64,000 nucleotides of DNA from Rhodoferax sp. (GTDB lineage Bacteria; Pseudomonadota; Gammaproteobacteria; Burkholderiales; Burkholderiaceae_C). The stretch spans positions 248,001-312,000 of the forward strand of contig JACKLK010000005.1 in assembly GCA_024236015.1 (NCBI GenBank), in the 5' to 3' direction. Positions 9,094 to 17,075 of this stretch are shown here, piece after piece; the stretch's first letter is position 1; each line of letters opens with the position of its first letter. The notes below the pieces were generated by a model. The model did not search any database, was not told the DNA's origin, and saw nothing but the letters and a program-made list of their open reading frames with translations. Both the position numbers and the translations under genes were made by a program.

Positions 9094-10497
9094 ATGTCGG
9101 AAGTCGATGTGGATCTGTTCGTGATTGGTGGGGGCAGCGGCGGCGTGCGGGCCGCGCGCATGGCCGCGCAGCGGGGCGCCCGCGTGATGCTGGCCGAGCA
9201 GGGCGGCACGGCCGGCCTGGGCGGCACCTGCGTCAACGTGGGATGTATCCCGAAGAAGTTGTACAGCTACGCGGCCCACTATGCCGAGGCGTTCGAGGAG
9301 TCGCACGGCTTCGGCTGGGAAGGCCAGGCGCCGAGCTTCAACTGGGGCACGCTCAAGGCCAACCGGGCCAAGGAGATCAGCCGTCTGAACGGCATCTATG
9401 CGAACCTGCTGACCGGCGTTGGCGTCGAGGTGGTCAACGCACGTGCGCAGGTCACGGGGCCGCAGCAGGTCGAGGTCGACGGGCGCACCATCCGGGCCGC
9501 GCACATCCTGGTCGCCACCGGCGGCACGCCGTTCGTGCCCGACATTCCGGGCAAGGAGCACGTGCTGGTGTCGGACGCGATCTTCGACCTGGACCCGTTT
9601 CCGAAGCGCCTGGTCGTGGTCGGCGGCGGCTACATCGCCAGCGAGTTCGCATCGATCTTCAACGGGCTGGGCGCGCAGGTCACGCAGCTGTACCGGGGCG
9701 AGCAGATCCTGCGCGGCTTCGACGACGACGTGCGGCACTTCGTGGCCGCGGAAATGCGCAAGGCCGGCGTGGACCTGCGCCTGGGCGCGGACGTGGTGTC
9801 GATCAGCCGGGGGGCGCAGGGACTGGACATCGCGATCAAGGACAACACCGATGCGTCCTCGACCCTGCAGGCCGACGCGGTGCTGTATGCCACCGGCCGG
9901 GTGCCCAATGTGCGGGGCCTGGGCCTGGAGGAGGCCGGCGTCAAGCTTGGCTGGGACGGCGTGGTCGAGGTCGACGAGAACTACCGCACCTCGGTGCCGT
10001 CGATCTACGCGGTCGGGGACGTGACCGACCGCATCCAGCTCACGCCGGTGGCGCTGGCCGAGGCCATGGTCGTGGTCGACCAGCTGTTCGGCCCGGCCAA
10101 GGGCAAGCCGGCGCGCAGCATGAGTTACGAGTTCATCCCCACGGCCGTGTTCACCCATCCCAACATCGGCACCGTGGGGTATTCCGAGCAGGACGCGCCC
10201 AAGCACTGCGGCGCGGTGACGGTCTACCGCAGCGAGTTCCGCGCGCTCAAGCACACGCTCAGCGGCAGCAGCGAACGCACGCTGATGAAACTCGTGGTCG
10301 AGGACGCGACCGATCGCGTCGTCGGCTTGCACATGGTCGGACCGGACGCGGGCGAGATCGTGCAGGGTTTTGCCGTGGCCATGAAGGCCGGCGCAACCAA
10401 GGCGATCTTCGACAGCACCATCGGCATCCATCCGACGGCGGCCGAGGAGTTCGTCACGATGCGCGAGCCGGTGAAGCAGGTGACTGCGCCGGCTTGA
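9094..10497 (+). CDS. gor: Glutathione-disulfide reductase
   Basis: 467 residues. A pyridine nucleotide-disulfide oxidoreductase with FAD motif GGGSGGVRAAR at the N-terminus, redox pair Cys46 and Cys51 in GGTCVNVGCIPKK, the NADPH Rossmann motif VVGGGYIASEF, and the C-terminal active-site stretch GIHPTAAEEF with the catalytic His. The CVNVGC context is that of glutathione reductase. It regenerates GSH from GSSG in the cytoplasm. GAAGGAG sits about nine bases before the ATG. It follows the M48 gene closely and may share its transcript. Confidence 0.93.
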   Translation: MSEVDVDLFVIGGGSGGVRAARMAAQRGARVMLAEQGGTAGLGGTCVNVGCIPKKLYSYAAHYAEAFEESHGFGWEGQAPSFNWGTLKANRAKEISRLNGIYANLLTGVGVEVVNARAQVTGPQQVEVDGRTIRAAHILVATGGTPFVPDIPGKEHVLVSDAIFDLDPFPKRLVVVGGGYIASEFASIFNGLGAQVTQLYRGEQILRGFDDDVRHFVAAEMRKAGVDLRLGADVVSISRGAQGLDIAIKDNTDASSTLQADAVLYATGRVPNVRGLGLEEAGVKLGWDGVVEVDENYRTSVPSIYAVGDVTDRIQLTPVALAEAMVVVDQLFGPAKGKPARSMSYEFIPTAVFTHPNIGTVGYSEQDAPKHCGAVTVYRSEFRALKHTLSGSSERTLMKLVVEDATDRVVGLHMVGPDAGEIVQGFAVAMKAGATKAIFDSTIGIHPTAAEEFVTMREPVKQVTAPA

Positions 10498-10499
10498 CC

Positions 10500-10537
10500 G
10501 GGCGCGCCGGCCGCGGTGCCGCGGCTGCCGCGCGCCC
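10500..10537. terminator. GC-rich hairpin between converging gor and SDR genes
   Basis: Two nested arms pair, GGGCGCGC (10500-10507) with GCGCGCCC (10530-10537) and CCGCGG (10511-10516) with CCGCGG (10519-10524). There is no T-tract on either strand, so it could end transcription only weakly or with Rho. Confidence 0.45.
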
Positions 10538-10548
10538 TGGACGTCGAT

Positions 10549-11346
10549 CTACATCGTGCCCGGGAACATGCCGCCGTCGGCCAGCACGTTCTGCCCGGTG
10601 ATGTAGCCGGCGTGCTGGCTGCACAGGAAGGCGCAGATCGCGCCGAACTCGGCCGCGGTGCCGAAGCGTTTGGCCGGGATGGTCTTGGCGCGCGCTTCCA
10701 GCAGTTCCTCGATCGGCTTGCCGGTCTTTTCCGACTGGCCCTTGGCCGTGGTGCGCAGGCGGTCGGTGTCGAAGGCGCCGGGCAGCAGGTTGTTGATGGT
10801 CACGCCCGATCCGGCGATGGAGCTGCGCGCGACACCGGCGACGAAGCCGGTCAGGCCGGTGCGAGCGCCATTGGACAGGCCCAGGATGTCGATCGGGGCC
10901 TTGACCGCGCCCGACGTGATGTTGACGATACGGCCGAAGCCGCGTTGGGCCATGCCGTCGACGGTGGCCTTGATCAGCCAGATCGGTGTCAGCATGTTGG
11001 CGTCCAGCGCCTTGATCCAGGCCTCGCGCTCCCAGTCCCGGAAGTCGCCGGGCGGCGGGCCGCCGGCATTGGTGACGACGATGTCGAAGTCGGTGCCCGG
11101 CCCGCCCTGCACGCCGAACACCGCGGCACGGCCCTGGTCGGACGTGATGTCGCAGGCCACGGCCAGAACCGTGCCAGCACCGGGGATGGCGCGCAACTGC
11201 GTCGCCGCCGCTTCGAGGGCGTCGGCGCCGCGCGCATTGATCACCAGGTTGGCGCCGTCGGCCGCCAGCGCCTGGGCGCAGCCCAGTCCCAGTCCCTTGC
11301 TCGCGCCGCATACCAGCGCCCATTTGCCCTTGATGCCCAGATCCAT
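10549..11346 (-). CDS. SDR-family protein lacking the YxxxK catalytic motif
   Basis: 265 residues. A Rossmann-fold short-chain dehydrogenase with CGASKGLG near residue 13-20 and NAGG at 93-96. The catalytic Ser145 position (NITSGA) is kept, but where YxxxK is expected the sequence reads LGLSNGARTGL, that is Ser158 and Arg162. The C-terminal part (GQNVLADGGMFPG) is normal. A divergent beta-ketoacyl-ACP-reductase-like subgroup with an imperfect tetrad is known, and this may belong to it. Activity as a dehydrogenase is therefore uncertain. A serine hydrolase gene lies 116 bp upstream in the same direction. Confidence 0.82.
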   Translation of the reverse strand: MDLGIKGKWALVCGASKGLGLGCAQALAADGANLVINARGADALEAAATQLRAIPGAGTVLAVACDITSDQGRAAVFGVQGGPGTDFDIVVTNAGGPPPGDFRDWEREAWIKALDANMLTPIWLIKATVDGMAQRGFGRIVNITSGAVKAPIDILGLSNGARTGLTGFVAGVARSSIAGSGVTINNLLPGAFDTDRLRTTAKGQSEKTGKPIEELLEARAKTIPAKRFGTAAEFGAICAFLCSQHAGYITGQNVLADGGMFPGTM

Positions 11347-11462
11347 GACGTGCTCCTTGTCCTTGTCGAAAAATGTGTTGCCCCTTGCCGGGGGAAACGG
11401 CCGGCCGGATGGCCGATGCCGTGTCGTGGCGGATGGTCCGCGGCGCGCCGCGACAACCGGCC

Positions 11463-12887
11463 TCAGTGTGGCAAGGCCTCCAGCACCTGCGCCAGGAAGG
11501 CGCAGCTGTCGAACTGCCCGCTGCGGAAGGTCCAACCCAGGCGCACGATAACAGCATTGCGCGACGGCACCATCGCCACCACCTGGCCCCAGTGCCCGCT
11601 CATGGCCAGCGTGTCCGGCGGCAGGCCGCTGGCGCGGCAACGTCCGGCCTGCGGATCGGCGATGCGCCAGGTCTGGGCGCCGTAACCCCTTCCGTCGCCC
11701 TGCGCGGTCGCCGGGGTCGCGGCGAAGTCCCACCAGCCGGGCGGCAGCACCTGCTGGTCGCCCCAGCGGCCGTCCTGCAGCATCAGCTGGCCGAGCCGGG
11801 CCCAGTCGCCGACGCTGGCCCACAGATACGACGAGCCGACCCAGTTGCCGGCCGCATCGGTCTCCAGCGTCGCCGTGTGTGCGCCGATGGGGTCGAACAA
11901 CACGCGTTTGGGATAGGCCCAGTATTCGGCGTCGGTGCGCAGCCGCGCCCGGTCCACCGCCGCCAGCAGGTTGGCGGTCTGGCTCAGGTAGCGCCAGCGC
12001 TGGCCGGGCGGCGCCTCGGGCTCCACGGCCGCGGCGAAGGCGGCCGTGTCGCGGTGGCCCCACAACATGCGCGGCACCGAGCCCCAGGGCACGTATTGCT
12101 CCTGGCTGGCCAGGCCGTCGCGCATGTACATCAGGTCGCCCACGGTGATGGTCTTGCGTGCATCCTGGCGCCAGGCGGCGACCCAGTCCGGCGTGCGGTC
12201 GCCGGAGAAGGCGTCGACCACCGGTGTCGCGAAGTCCACGTCGTTCTCGAGCGCCAGCTTGTAGCTGAGCATGCCCAGCACCGTCTTGGTCATCGACCAG
12301 CCGTGCAGCGCGGTGTCGGGTCCGAAGCCGGGTGCGGTCTGCAGCACCAGCGCGCGGCCGTCGTGGATCACGGCCACGGCGCGGGTGTTGGCCGCCTGCG
12401 GGTCGCCGGCACCGACGAAAGCCTGCTGCACCACGCGCTGCAGCGCAGCCCGGTCGACACCCGCGCCCCAGGCGTCCGGCGCCAGCGCGGCTTCGCCCTG
12501 GGGCCAGGGACGGCCCAGGTCCGGTTGCGGGCGCACCGCCGGCCGCACCGGGCCGGTGGCGATGTCGAGCACGCAGCCGCGCGACGGCAGCCACTGGGCC
12601 TCGCGTGCGAACCATCCGGCGAAACGCGCCTGCACGCGTTGATCCTGCGGGTGCACCGTGACGTCGATCAGGCCCAGCACCGGGCTGGCCGGCAGCACTT
12701 CCGCCGCCAGCAGGCCCTCGACGGGGCGATGGGCGACGAAGGCGGCGGAGCAGACACCCTTGGCAGCCATGCCGGCGGCGTTGCGGGGGATGTCGAGCGC
12801 CAGCAGGGCGCCGACGACCAGCACGGGCAGTGCCACGACCAGGATCAGGAGCAGGCGCAGCAGGCGGCGGACAAGGGGTCGGGGCAT
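11463..12887 (-). CDS. Serine hydrolase, beta-lactamase/NylB-like family
   Basis: 474 residues. An N-terminal hydrophobic segment (about residues 8-31) follows arginines and probably anchors the protein in the inner membrane with the enzyme outside. The class C beta-lactamase nucleophile motif is SMTK at 198-201 (HGWSMTKTVLG). The later WRYLSQTANLL region corresponds to the second motif and the C-terminal part is of the 6-aminohexanoate-dimer hydrolase type. It is more likely an esterase or amidase than a resistance enzyme. It is divergent from amn, 81 bp apart. Confidence 0.82.
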   Translation of the reverse strand: MPRPLVRRLLRLLLILVVALPVLVVGALLALDIPRNAAGMAAKGVCSAAFVAHRPVEGLLAAEVLPASPVLGLIDVTVHPQDQRVQARFAGWFAREAQWLPSRGCVLDIATGPVRPAVRPQPDLGRPWPQGEAALAPDAWGAGVDRAALQRVVQQAFVGAGDPQAANTRAVAVIHDGRALVLQTAPGFGPDTALHGWSMTKTVLGMLSYKLALENDVDFATPVVDAFSGDRTPDWVAAWRQDARKTITVGDLMYMRDGLASQEQYVPWGSVPRMLWGHRDTAAFAAAVEPEAPPGQRWRYLSQTANLLAAVDRARLRTDAEYWAYPKRVLFDPIGAHTATLETDAAGNWVGSSYLWASVGDWARLGQLMLQDGRWGDQQVLPPGWWDFAATPATAQGDGRGYGAQTWRIADPQAGRCRASGLPPDTLAMSGHWGQVVAMVPSRNAVIVRLGWTFRSGQFDSCAFLAQVLEALPH

Positions 12888-12956
12888 GGCATGGACAGGC
12901 GGGCGGTGGAGCCGGTCACTCTACCCGATCGGGCGCCGGTGCGTCCTGCCTTTGTG

Positions 12957-12968
12957 GACAATAGCACC
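12957..12968 (+). promoter_or_regulatory. -10 box placed for a leaderless start of amn
   Basis: GACAAT at 12957-12962 is separated by exactly six bases from the amn ATG at 12969. There is no Shine-Dalgarno sequence, so the transcript probably begins at the start codon. No clear -35 is visible. Confidence 0.45.
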
Positions 12969-14462
12969 ATGACATACCTCCCCCCTCCGATGGCGACGAC
13001 ACGCCACACCGATGCCGCCAGCGCACTGGCCCAGGTCCGCAGGATCTACGACAGCGGACTGGCGCATCTGCGCAAGGCGATGCAGCGCTACGTGGCGGGC
13101 GAGGACCTTCCGGGCAAGGCGCGTGCCTGTTACCCGTTCGTTCGGGTGCAGACCCATACCGTCGCGCGCATCCAGGACGACGAGAGCACCCGGCTGAGCT
13201 ACGGCTTCGTGGCCGGGCCCGGGCGCTACGAAACCACGCTGACACGCCCCGACCTGTTCGGCGACTACTACCTGGAGCAGTTCTCGCTGCTGTTGCGCAA
13301 CCATGAGGTCGAACTCGAGGTGGGCACCAGCACGCAGCCGATCCCGGTGCATTTCTCCTTCGCCGAACACGAGCACATCGAAGGCAGCCTGAGCGCGCAG
13401 CGGCGTCAGCTGATGCGCGACGCGTTCGACCTGCCCGATCTCGCGGCGATGGACGACTGCATTCCCAATGGCACGCACGAGCCGCGCGCCGGCGAGCCGC
13501 ATCCGCTGTCCCTGTTCACCGCGCCGCGGGTCGACTATTCGCTGCACCGGCTGCGCCACTACACCGGCACCGCGCCGCAGCATTTCCAGAACTTCGTGCT
13601 GTTCACCAACTACCAGTTCTACATCGACGAGTTCGTGCGCATGGGCCGCGCCGCGATGCAGGACGGCAACAGCGCATACACCGCCTTCGTCGAACCCGGC
13701 AACATGGTGACGCGGCGCGTCGGCCTGCCGTCGGAGGAGGGCGACGAGTTCGGTGCCGAGCCGCTGCGGCTGCCGCAGATGCCGGCCTACCACCTGCTGC
13801 GCCGCGACGGTTGCGGCATCACGATGATCAACATCGGCGTCGGCCCGGCCAATGCCAAGAACATCACCGACCACGTGGCCGTGTTGCGGCCGTATGCCTG
13901 GATCATGCTCGGCCACTGCGCCGGCCTGCGCACGACGCAGCAGCTCGGCGACTACGTGTTGGCCCACGGCTATGTGCGCGAGGACCATGTGCTCGACGAG
14001 GAATTGCCGCTGTGGGTGCCGATCCCGGCACTGGCCGAGATCCAGGTCGCGATCCAGACCGCGGTGGCCGACGTCACGCAGGTGCAGGGCCCCGAGCTCA
14101 AGCGCATCATGCGCACCGGCACCGTCGCCAGCACCGACAACCGCAACTGGGAGCTGCTGCCCGACAACGGGCCGCAGCGCCGGTTCAGCCAGAGCCGCGC
14201 GGTGGCGCTGGACATGGAGAGCGCGACCATCGCCGCCAACGGCTTCCGCTTCCGGGTGCCGTACGGTACCTTGTTGTGCGTCAGCGACAAGCCGCTGCAC
14301 GGCGAGATCAAGCTGCCCGGCATGGCCGACCATTTCTACCGCGAACGCGTCGACCAGCACCTGCGCATCGGCATCCGCGCCGTCGAACTGCTGCGCGAGC
14401 AGGGCATCCATCAGTTGCACAGCCGCAAGCTGCGCAGCTTCGCCGAGGTCGCGTTCCAGTGA
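12969..14462 (+). CDS. amn: AMP nucleosidase
   Basis: 497 residues, close to the length of E. coli Amn. It cleaves AMP to adenine and ribose 5-phosphate and helps control adenylate levels. The N-terminal Amn domain (YPFVRVQTHT, GRYETTLTRPDLF) is followed by a phosphorylase-like domain with the nucleoside-binding MESATIAANGFRFRVPYGTLLCVSDKPLHGEIK region. The gene has no ribosome-binding site and its ATG is six bases after a GACAAT -10 box. The stop codon merges into a repeated element that leads into the downstream ABC transporter genes. Confidence 0.95.
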   Translation: MTYLPPPMATTRHTDAASALAQVRRIYDSGLAHLRKAMQRYVAGEDLPGKARACYPFVRVQTHTVARIQDDESTRLSYGFVAGPGRYETTLTRPDLFGDYYLEQFSLLLRNHEVELEVGTSTQPIPVHFSFAEHEHIEGSLSAQRRQLMRDAFDLPDLAAMDDCIPNGTHEPRAGEPHPLSLFTAPRVDYSLHRLRHYTGTAPQHFQNFVLFTNYQFYIDEFVRMGRAAMQDGNSAYTAFVEPGNMVTRRVGLPSEEGDEFGAEPLRLPQMPAYHLLRRDGCGITMINIGVGPANAKNITDHVAVLRPYAWIMLGHCAGLRTTQQLGDYVLAHGYVREDHVLDEELPLWVPIPALAEIQVAIQTAVADVTQVQGPELKRIMRTGTVASTDNRNWELLPDNGPQRRFSQSRAVALDMESATIAANGFRFRVPYGTLLCVSDKPLHGEIKLPGMADHFYRERVDQHLRIGIRAVELLREQGIHQLHSRKLRSFAEVAFQ

Positions 14463-14520
14463 GCCGCCGGGCCGTTCCCAAGGCGAACAGCACCGCAGTG
14501 CGTAGCACGGAGGGCATGTC
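14460..14520 (+). repeat. Repeated intergenic element, copy A (amn to ABC ATPase)
   Basis: The first 28 bases (14460-14487, beginning with the amn TGA stop) are identical to copy B at 31726-31753 on the other strand. The next 26 bases are diverged, mostly by transitions. Two mutually exclusive hairpins can form: GCAC/GTGC (14490-14501) and GTGC/GCAC (14498-14508). Both keep pairing in copy B. The element ends in GGAGG (14509-14513), 10 bases before the next ATG. Confidence 0.75.
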
Positions 14521-14523
14521 TTG

Positions 14524-15489
14524 ATGTCGGCGCAGCAGGCGGCGCGCGAGCGCGACCTGCTGCGGGTCGCGGGATTGTGCAAACGCTTCGGCGACACCAC
14601 CGTGGTCGACGACCTGTCGTTCGCGATCGCGCCGGGCGAATGCCTGGGCGTGATCGGCCCCAATGGCGCGGGCAAGACCACGACCATCCGCATGTGCCTG
14701 GGCCTGAGCGCGCCGGACGACGGCCGCATCGACTATGCGCTGGACGACGGCGCGCAGGCGCCGCTGCAGATGCCGCGCGACGCGATGGCGATCAAGGCGC
14801 GGCTGGGCGTGGTGAGCCAGATCGACACGCTGGATCCGGACTTCAGCTGCGCCGAGAACCTGCTGGTCTACGGTCGTTATTTCGGCATGCGCGAGGCGCA
14901 GATCCGCGCACGGATTCCCGGCCTGCTGCAGTTTGCGTCCCTGTCGCACAAGGCGGCGGCGCGGCCCGGTGAGCTCTCGGGTGGCATGAAGCGCCGGCTC
15001 AGCCTGGCGCGTGCGCTGGTCAACGACCCGCAGCTGCTGCTGCTCGACGAACCCACGACCGGGCTGGATCCGCAGGCACGGCACCTGATGTGGGAGCGGT
15101 TGCAGGTGTTGCTGCAGCAGGGCAAGTCCATCCTGCTGACGACGCATTTCATGGACGAGGCCGAACGCCTGTGTTCACGCCTGCTGGTCATCGACCATGG
15201 CCGCAAGATCGCCGAAGGCTCGCCGCGCGCATTGATCCGCGAGCACCTGGAGTCCGAGGTGGTCGAGGTCTACGGCGTGGGCGCGACCGCACTGCGCGAT
15301 GGCCCGCTCGCGGAGCGGGCGGCGCGGGTCGAGGTCAGCGGCGAGACCGTGTTCTTCTACACCCACGATGCGCGGCCGTTGCTGCTGGCGCTGGCCGAGC
15401 GGCCCGAGCTGCGCAGCCTGCACCGGCCGGCCAACCTGGAGGACCTGTTCCTCAAGCTGACCGGGCGCCAGATCCGGGAGGACGGCTGA
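14524..15489 (+). CDS. ABC transporter ATP-binding protein, NodI-like
   Basis: 321 residues. Walker A GPNGAGKTTT, signature LSGGMKRRLSLARAL and Walker B LLLLDEPTTGLDP are all intact, with the H-loop in TTHFMDEAERL. Length and the long C-terminal domain match NodI-type subunits that pair with NodJ permeases (ABC-2 family exporters). The ATG at 14524 directly follows a TTG in frame; the ATG is preferred, 10 bases after GGAGG. The next gene starts within the stop codon (TGATG), so both subunits are made together. Outside rhizobia the exported substrate of these pairs is not known. Confidence 0.9.
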   Translation: MSAQQAARERDLLRVAGLCKRFGDTTVVDDLSFAIAPGECLGVIGPNGAGKTTTIRMCLGLSAPDDGRIDYALDDGAQAPLQMPRDAMAIKARLGVVSQIDTLDPDFSCAENLLVYGRYFGMREAQIRARIPGLLQFASLSHKAAARPGELSGGMKRRLSLARALVNDPQLLLLDEPTTGLDPQARHLMWERLQVLLQQGKSILLTTHFMDEAERLCSRLLVIDHGRKIAEGSPRALIREHLESEVVEVYGVGATALRDGPLAERAARVEVSGETVFFYTHDARPLLLALAERPELRSLHRPANLEDLFLKLTGRQIREDG

Positions 15490-16358
15490 TGGCGCCGCGC
15501 GACGAACCGGTGCCCGCGTCGATGGCGCGCCAGGGCGGGCCGCAGCGTGGCGGCAGCTCGCCCTGGCGCGCGCCGCAGCTGTCGCTGCGTTTCTGGCCGG
15601 TGTTCCTGCGCAACCTGCTGGTCTGGCGCAAGCTGGCCGTGCCCAGCCTGGTGGGCAACATCGCCGAGCCGCTGATGTGGCTGGTGGCCTTCGGTTACGG
15701 GCTGGGCGCGCTGGTCGGACAGGTCACGGTGTCGACCTCCGGCGGACCGGTGCAGGTTCCGTACATCCTGTTCCTGGCCAGCGGCAGCATCTGCATGAGC
15801 GCGATGAACGCGGCGTCGTTCGAGGCCTTGTATTCGGCGTTCTCGCGCATGCACGTGCAGCGCACCTGGGACGGCATCATGAATGCGCCGGTGCGGCTGG
15901 ACGACATCGTGCTGGCCGAGATGTTGTGGGCCGCGTTCAAGGCCCTGTTCACCGCCACCGCCATCCTGGGCGTGATGCTGGCGCTGGGCATCAGCCACAG
16001 CCCCAAGCTGCTGCTGGCCTGGCCGGTGCTGCTGGGCGTGGGCATCACGTTCTCGTGCATCGCGCTGATCTTCAACGCGCTGGCCAAGGGCTACGACTTC
16101 TTCACGTATTACTTCACGCTGTTCCTCACGCCGATGATGTTCCTCAGCGGCATCTTCTTCCCGCGCGAGCAGTTGCCGCCACTGGTGCACGCGATCACCG
16201 ACTGGCTGCCGTTGACCAACGCGGTGGAACTGGTGCGGCCACTATTCATGGACCAATGGCCGAACGACGCCTGGCGCGCCGTGCTGGTGCTGGTGGCCTA
16301 TGCCGTGGCTGCGTTCTGGATCGCGCTGGCGCTCACGCGCCGGCGGTTCCGCGGATGA
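15489..16358 (+). CDS. ABC-2 type permease, NodJ-like
   Basis: 289 residues. After a cytosolic N-terminus rich in Pro and Gly, six hydrophobic segments follow, with the ABC-2 family marks FLASGSICMSAMNAASFEALYSAF and FLTPMMFLSGIFFPREQLP. It forms the membrane channel of the exporter with the upstream ATPase, whose stop codon overlaps its ATG by one base. The family also contains lipooligosaccharide and antibiotic exporters, so NodJ-like is a family label rather than a function. Confidence 0.88.
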   Translation: MAPRDEPVPASMARQGGPQRGGSSPWRAPQLSLRFWPVFLRNLLVWRKLAVPSLVGNIAEPLMWLVAFGYGLGALVGQVTVSTSGGPVQVPYILFLASGSICMSAMNAASFEALYSAFSRMHVQRTWDGIMNAPVRLDDIVLAEMLWAAFKALFTATAILGVMLALGISHSPKLLLAWPVLLGVGITFSCIALIFNALAKGYDFFTYYFTLFLTPMMFLSGIFFPREQLPPLVHAITDWLPLTNAVELVRPLFMDQWPNDAWRAVLVLVAYAVAAFWIALALTRRRFRG

Positions 16359-16368
16359 GTGCCGCCCC

Positions 16369-17055
16369 GTGACCACCGCGCCGCGCCCGGGGTTCCTGGG
16401 TATCCTGATGCTCGACACCCGGTTTCCCCGACCGCCGGGCGACATCGGGAATCCGGCCACCTTTGCGCCCCTGGGCATCGACGTGGTCTACCGCACGGTG
16501 CGGGGCGCATCGCCACAACGCATCGTGCAGCAGGGCGATCCGGCCTTGCTCGAACCGTTCGTCGCCGCCGCCGCCGAACTGGCCGCGCAGGGCGCGCGCA
16601 TGCTGTCGACCAGCTGCGGGTTCCTGGCCTTGTGGCAGGCCCACCTGGCGCAGGCCCTGGCGCCGGTGCCGGTCCTGAGTTCCAGCCTGCTGGCCTGCGC
16701 GCGGCTGGCGCGCCCCGGCATCGTCACGATCGATGCGCAGGCGCTCGGCGCGCCGACCTTGTTGGCCGCCGGTGTGCCCGCGGGCACGCCGGTGCAGGGG
16801 GTGGCGCCGGGGTGCGAGTTCCAGCGCCGCATCCTGGGCAACGAGACGACGCTGGACCTGGCGCTGGCGCGTGACGACGTGGTCCAGGCGGCCCGCGCAC
16901 TGGCGCGCACGCACCCGCAGGTCGACAGCATCGTGCTCGAATGCACCAACATGCCGCCGTACCGCGAGGCGGTGATGCAGGCCACCGGGTTGCCGGTGGT
17001 CGATATCGTGACCGAGTTGCGGCGGGCCTGGTCCGCGCCGACCGCGGTGCGCTGA
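16369..17055 (+). CDS. Aspartate/glutamate racemase family protein
   Basis: 228 residues from a GTG start (MTTAPRPGFLGILMLDT); the GILMLDT beta strand is the normal N-terminus of the family, so an ATG inside it is too late. The two-cysteine arrangement typical of cofactor-independent racemases is present: Cys83 in STSCGF and Cys192 in LECTNMPPYR. The substrate is unknown; relatives act on aspartate, glutamate, hydantoins or maleate. It lies 10 bp after the permease gene and may be cotranscribed with it. Confidence 0.8.
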   Translation: MTTAPRPGFLGILMLDTRFPRPPGDIGNPATFAPLGIDVVYRTVRGASPQRIVQQGDPALLEPFVAAAAELAAQGARMLSTSCGFLALWQAHLAQALAPVPVLSSSLLACARLARPGIVTIDAQALGAPTLLAAGVPAGTPVQGVAPGCEFQRRILGNETTLDLALARDDVVQAARALARTHPQVDSIVLECTNMPPYREAVMQATGLPVVDIVTELRRAWSAPTAVR

Positions 17056-17075
17056 GCGCAGCCGCGCCCGGCGGT

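Noticed and set aside
11463..12887. Beta-lactamase resistance gene
   Set aside because: SMTK is shared with esterases and 6-aminohexanoate hydrolases; membrane anchor and overall layout do not match AmpC.
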